A stretch of 17,027 nt of DNA, from the NCBI GenBank assembly GCA_937952345.1, contig CALFYN010000803.1:1-17027 (forward strand), read 5' to 3'. This stretch comes from an uncultured Acidobacteriota bacterium (lineage in GTDB: Bacteria > Acidobacteriota > Terriglobia > Bryobacterales > Bryobacteraceae). The position numbers and the translations under genes were made by a program. The notes below the pieces were generated by a model. That model was not told where the DNA came from. It saw nothing but the letters and a program-made list of their open reading frames with translations, and ran no database searches. Shown here piece after piece: positions 14,775 to 17,027 of the stretch (the first letter of the stretch is position 1; each line of letters begins with the position of its first letter).

Positions 14775-14851
14775 GCGCCCGTAGCTCAGCCGGATAGAGC
14801 GATTGGCTTCGAACCAATAGGTCGGGAGTTCGAGTCTCTCCGGGCGCGCCA
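14775..14851 (+). tRNA. tRNA-Arg (anticodon TCG), CCA encoded
   Basis: The cloverleaf folds completely. The acceptor stem is GCGCCCG/CGGGCGC (7 bp). The D-arm is GCTC...GAGC. The anticodon stem is ATTGG/CCAAT with loop CTTCGAA, so the anticodon is TCG (14809-14811), reading CGA and perhaps other CGN codons. The variable loop is AGGTC. The T-arm is GGGAG/CTCTC with loop TTCGAGT and one G-U pair. A discriminator G and a genomically encoded CCA (14849-14851) follow. The extra GCGC ahead of the acceptor is the short precursor leader. No terminator-like hairpin with a T-run is seen before the next gene 51 bp on, so read-through into it is possible. Confidence 0.97.
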
Positions 14852-14902
14852 GTCCCTCCCAAACTGCACAAAGGCAGATCTCCGGGATTACGAGGAGCAA
14901 GC

Positions 14903-15103
14903 ATGAAGCCGCAGATTGATTTCTCAGAGGGTGTACGTGGCAAGTTCTTCAAGCCGGATGCGGAACTGCGCCTGCCGGTCCACCTCGACCAGGATGTACA
15001 GCGCCACCTCGTGCGACGTTCCCCGGACAAAGGCGCCTCGCTTGAGTACACAGTAGACGACCTCCTCAAACGCGAGATCGCCATGAAGAAATCAGTGAAG
15101 TAG
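14903..15103 (+). CDS. Small antitoxin-like hypothetical protein
   Basis: The 66-residue product starts MKPQIDFSEGVRGKFFKPDA and continues LRLPVHLDQDVQRHLVRRSP with a C-terminal VDDLLKREIAMKK. The DFS.G.RGKF..PDAELRLPV.L lead is shared with a family of small proteins of unknown function that I recall as orphan or antitoxin-like (an N-terminal strand followed by two helices, similar to ribbon-helix-helix antitoxins such as BrnA). An excellent AGGAG lies 6 nt upstream of the ATG, which supports translation. No toxin gene of the BrnT, RelE or PIN type is beside it: tRNA-Arg lies upstream and dnaE downstream. Functional assignment is uncertain; existence as a gene is likely. Confidence 0.75.
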   Translation: MKPQIDFSEGVRGKFFKPDAELRLPVHLDQDVQRHLVRRSPDKGASLEYTVDDLLKREIAMKKSVK

Positions 15104-15211
15104 CTTGGACAGAAGCCCGCAACCGACCGAGCATAGCTCAATCCCCCCAACCCCATTGCGCCATAATAAATAAGAGCCCCCTCCCCCCAAGCTCATAAGC
15201 CGAGGAAGACC

Positions 15212-17027
15212 ATGTCCGACAGGCCATTCGTACATCTCCACAACCACACCGATTACTCCCTCCTCGACGGAGCCTGCGAAATCGGCCAGATGATGAAGAT
15301 CGCCAAAGAGCAGAAGATGCCCGCCATCGCCATGACCGATCACGGCAACCTCTTCGGCGCAGTCGAGTTCTACAACAAGGCCAAGGAATACGACGTCCGC
15401 CCCGTCATCGGCTGCGAAGTCTACGTCGCCAAATCCGGCCACAAGGAAAAATCCGACACCCGCTACAACCACCTCGTCCTCCTCGCCGAAAACCAGGAAG
15501 GCTACCGCAACCTCATCAAACTCGTCTCCACGGGCTTCCTCGAAGGCTTCTACTACAAACCCCGCATCGACAAAGACCTCCTCGCCCAATACTCCAAAGG
15601 CTTAATCGGACTCTCCGCCTGCCTCCAGGGCGACATCAACGAAACCCTCCTCGCCGACCAGTACGCCGAAGCCCGCCGCATGGCCCACACCTACGAAGAC
15701 ATGCTCGGCAAAGGCAACTTCTTCCTCGAACTCCAGGACCATGGCCTCGAAGAAGACCGCAAAGTCATCCCCCTCATCGAAAAGCTCGCCCGCGACACGG
15801 ACCTCCCCCTCGTCATCACCAACGACGCCCACTACCTCCGCAAAGACGACTGCCGCGGCCACGAAATCCTCATGTGCATCCAGACGGGCAAGACCATGTC
15901 TGACCCCAACCGCATGCGCTTCACCACCGAAGAGTTCTATCTCAAAACCCGCGCCGAGATGGAAAAGCTCTTCCCGGGCCACCAGGCCGCCCTCGACCGC
16001 ACCTTCGACATCGCCCAGCGCTGCAACGTCAAGCTCGAAAAAGTCACCGATCCCTTCCCCCGCTTCGAAATCCCCGAAGGCCATTCCACCGACACCTACT
16101 TCGAATACGTCGCCCGCCAGGGCTTCGAAAAGCGCCGCCCGCGCCTCGAAGCCATGCGCGCCAAAGGCCTCCTCCGCAACGAGCTCGGAGCCTACTCCGA
16201 ACGCCTCGACATGGAAATCCGCATCATCCAGAGCATGAAGTTCTCCGGCTACTTCCTCATCGTTTGGGACTTCATCCGCTTCGCCAAATCCGCCGGCATC
16301 CCCGTAGGCCCGGGCCGCGGTTCCGCCGCCGGCAGCCTCGTCAGCTACGCCATGGAGATCACCGACGTCGATCCGCTCCAGTATGGCCTGCTCTTCGAAC
16401 GCTTCCTCAATCCCGAACGCGTCAGCATGCCCGATATCGACATCGACTTCTGCACCCACCGCCGCGGCGAAGTCATCCAGTACGTCACCGAAAAATACGG
16501 ACGCGAGCAGGTCGCCCAGATCATCACCTTCGGAACCCTCGGCGCCAAGGCCGCCATCAAAGACGTTGGCCGGGCCCTCGACATGACCTTCGCCGACGTC
16601 GAAAAGCTCACCAAGCTCATCCCCCCCACGCTCAATATCAAGCTCAAGGAAGCCATTGAGCAGGAGCCCGCCCTCCAGGATCTCTCCCGCAAAGACGACC
16701 GCGTCCGCGAAGTGCTCAACGTCGCCCAACGTCTCGAAGGCCTCGCCCGCAATGCCGGCGTGCACGCCGCGGGCGTCGTCATCTCCCCCGTCCCGCTCAA
16801 GGAACTTGTCCCTCTCTACCGCACCAACCGCGACGAAGTCGTGACCCAGTTCGACATGGTAGGGCTCGAAAAGCTCGCCCTCCTCAAGATGGACTTCCTC
16901 GGGCTCACCACCCTCACCATCTGTCACGAAGCCATGGCGCTCATCAAGAAGCACCGCGGCATCGACGTGGTCATGGAAGACATCCCCCTCGACGACGCCA
17001 AAACCTACGAAATCTTTTCCAAGGGCT
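15212..17027 (+). CDS. dnaE: DNA polymerase III alpha subunit (N-terminal part, cut by window edge)
   Basis: This is the replicative polymerase catalytic subunit. The 605 residues present cover the PHP domain (1 to about 280; HLHNHTDYSLLDGACEI, AMTDHGN, GCEVYV, YNHLVLLAEN, TNDAHYL), whose metal-binding His and Asp residues look intact. The start of the polymerase core follows, with FSGYFLIVWDFIRFAK, VGPGRGSAAGSLVSYA, MPDIDIDFC (Asp408 and Asp410, the first two catalytic aspartates) and LKMDFLGL (Asp561, the third). DnaE1 rather than PolC is indicated by the uninterrupted PHP domain and lack of an inserted exonuclease. GAGGAA lies a few bases upstream of the ATG at 15212. The fingers, beta-binding and OB domains lie beyond the window. 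The 108-bp upstream gap has CATAAT near 15162 but no clear promoter or terminator. Confidence 0.97.
   Translation, partial: MSDRPFVHLHNHTDYSLLDGACEIGQMMKIAKEQKMPAIAMTDHGNLFGAVEFYNKAKEYDVRPVIGCEVYVAKSGHKEKSDTRYNHLVLLAENQEGYRNLIKLVSTGFLEGFYYKPRIDKDLLAQYSKGLIGLSACLQGDINETLLADQYAEARRMAHTYEDMLGKGNFFLELQDHGLEEDRKVIPLIEKLARDTDLPLVITNDAHYLRKDDCRGHEILMCIQTGKTMSDPNRMRFTTEEFYLKTRAEMEKLFPGHQAALDRTFDIAQRCNVKLEKVTDPFPRFEIPEGHSTDTYFEYVARQGFEKRRPRLEAMRAKGLLRNELGAYSERLDMEIRIIQSMKFSGYFLIVWDFIRFAKSAGIPVGPGRGSAAGSLVSYAMEITDVDPLQYGLLFERFLNPERVSMPDIDIDFCTHRRGEVIQYVTEKYGREQVAQIITFGTLGAKAAIKDVGRALDMTFADVEKLTKLIPPTLNIKLKEAIEQEPALQDLSRKDDRVREVLNVAQRLEGLARNAGVHAAGVVISPVPLKELVPLYRTNRDEVVTQFDMVGLEKLALLKMDFLGLTTLTICHEAMALIKKHRGIDVVMEDIPLDDAKTYEIFSKG

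Noticed and set aside
15602..16954. 450-codon minus-strand open frame opposite dnaE
   Set aside because: Antisense to the unmistakable polymerase III alpha sequence; biased composition with no motifs.

Overview
The window is GC-rich, densely packed bacterial chromosome with no plasmid, phage or insertion-sequence hallmarks. Several features suggest an Acidobacteriota member of the Solibacter/Bryobacter type: Tat-exported DUF1501 and sulfatase-like proteins, a Tat-exported aldo/keto reductase, a LytS/LytTR two-component pair, several exported hydrolases, and strongly C- or G-ending codons. This assignment is inferred from protein style; no 16S gene is present.

Layout, left to right. (1) 1-212 (-) is the N-terminus of an exported sulfatase cut by the window edge, divergent from 302-826 (+), a small membrane protein whose 3' end runs 86 bp into the convergent DUF1501 gene (741-2195, -). 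(2) thiG (2264-3043, +) is divergent from DUF1501 across a 68-bp gap with interleaved promoter-like boxes, and ends 3 bp from the end of mutS2. (3) A tightly coupled minus-strand cassette runs SMP-30/gluconolactonase-like (5913-6785), Nudix hydrolase (5467-5913), mutS2 (3047-5470), with 1-nt and 4-nt overlaps. (4) A plus-strand LytS-type histidine kinase and LytTR response regulator (6843-9433) overlap by 3 nt. (5) Two back-to-back operons encode four proteins that all look exported: leftward, a Tat aldo/keto reductase and a small TULIP/YceB-like protein (10937 to 9464); rightward, a 643-aa protein of unknown function and a CocE-type hydrolase with an alpha-amino acid ester hydrolase active site (11008-14746). 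(6) tRNA-Arg(TCG) (14775-14851), a 66-aa antitoxin-like protein (14903-15103), and dnaE (from 15212, cut by the right edge).

Housekeeping functions (thiamine thiazole synthesis, MutS2 DNA/ribosome maintenance, replicative polymerase, tRNA) are mixed with accessory exported enzymes. The least explained part is the exported-protein cluster at 9464-14746. The plus strand is C-rich at third codon positions for genes on both strands (plus-strand genes use C-ending codons, minus-strand genes G-ending ones). This looks like replication skew and also produces very long spurious antisense ORFs. No CRISPR array, IS element, rRNA or riboswitch was recognised, and no gap between genes exceeds about 110 bp.
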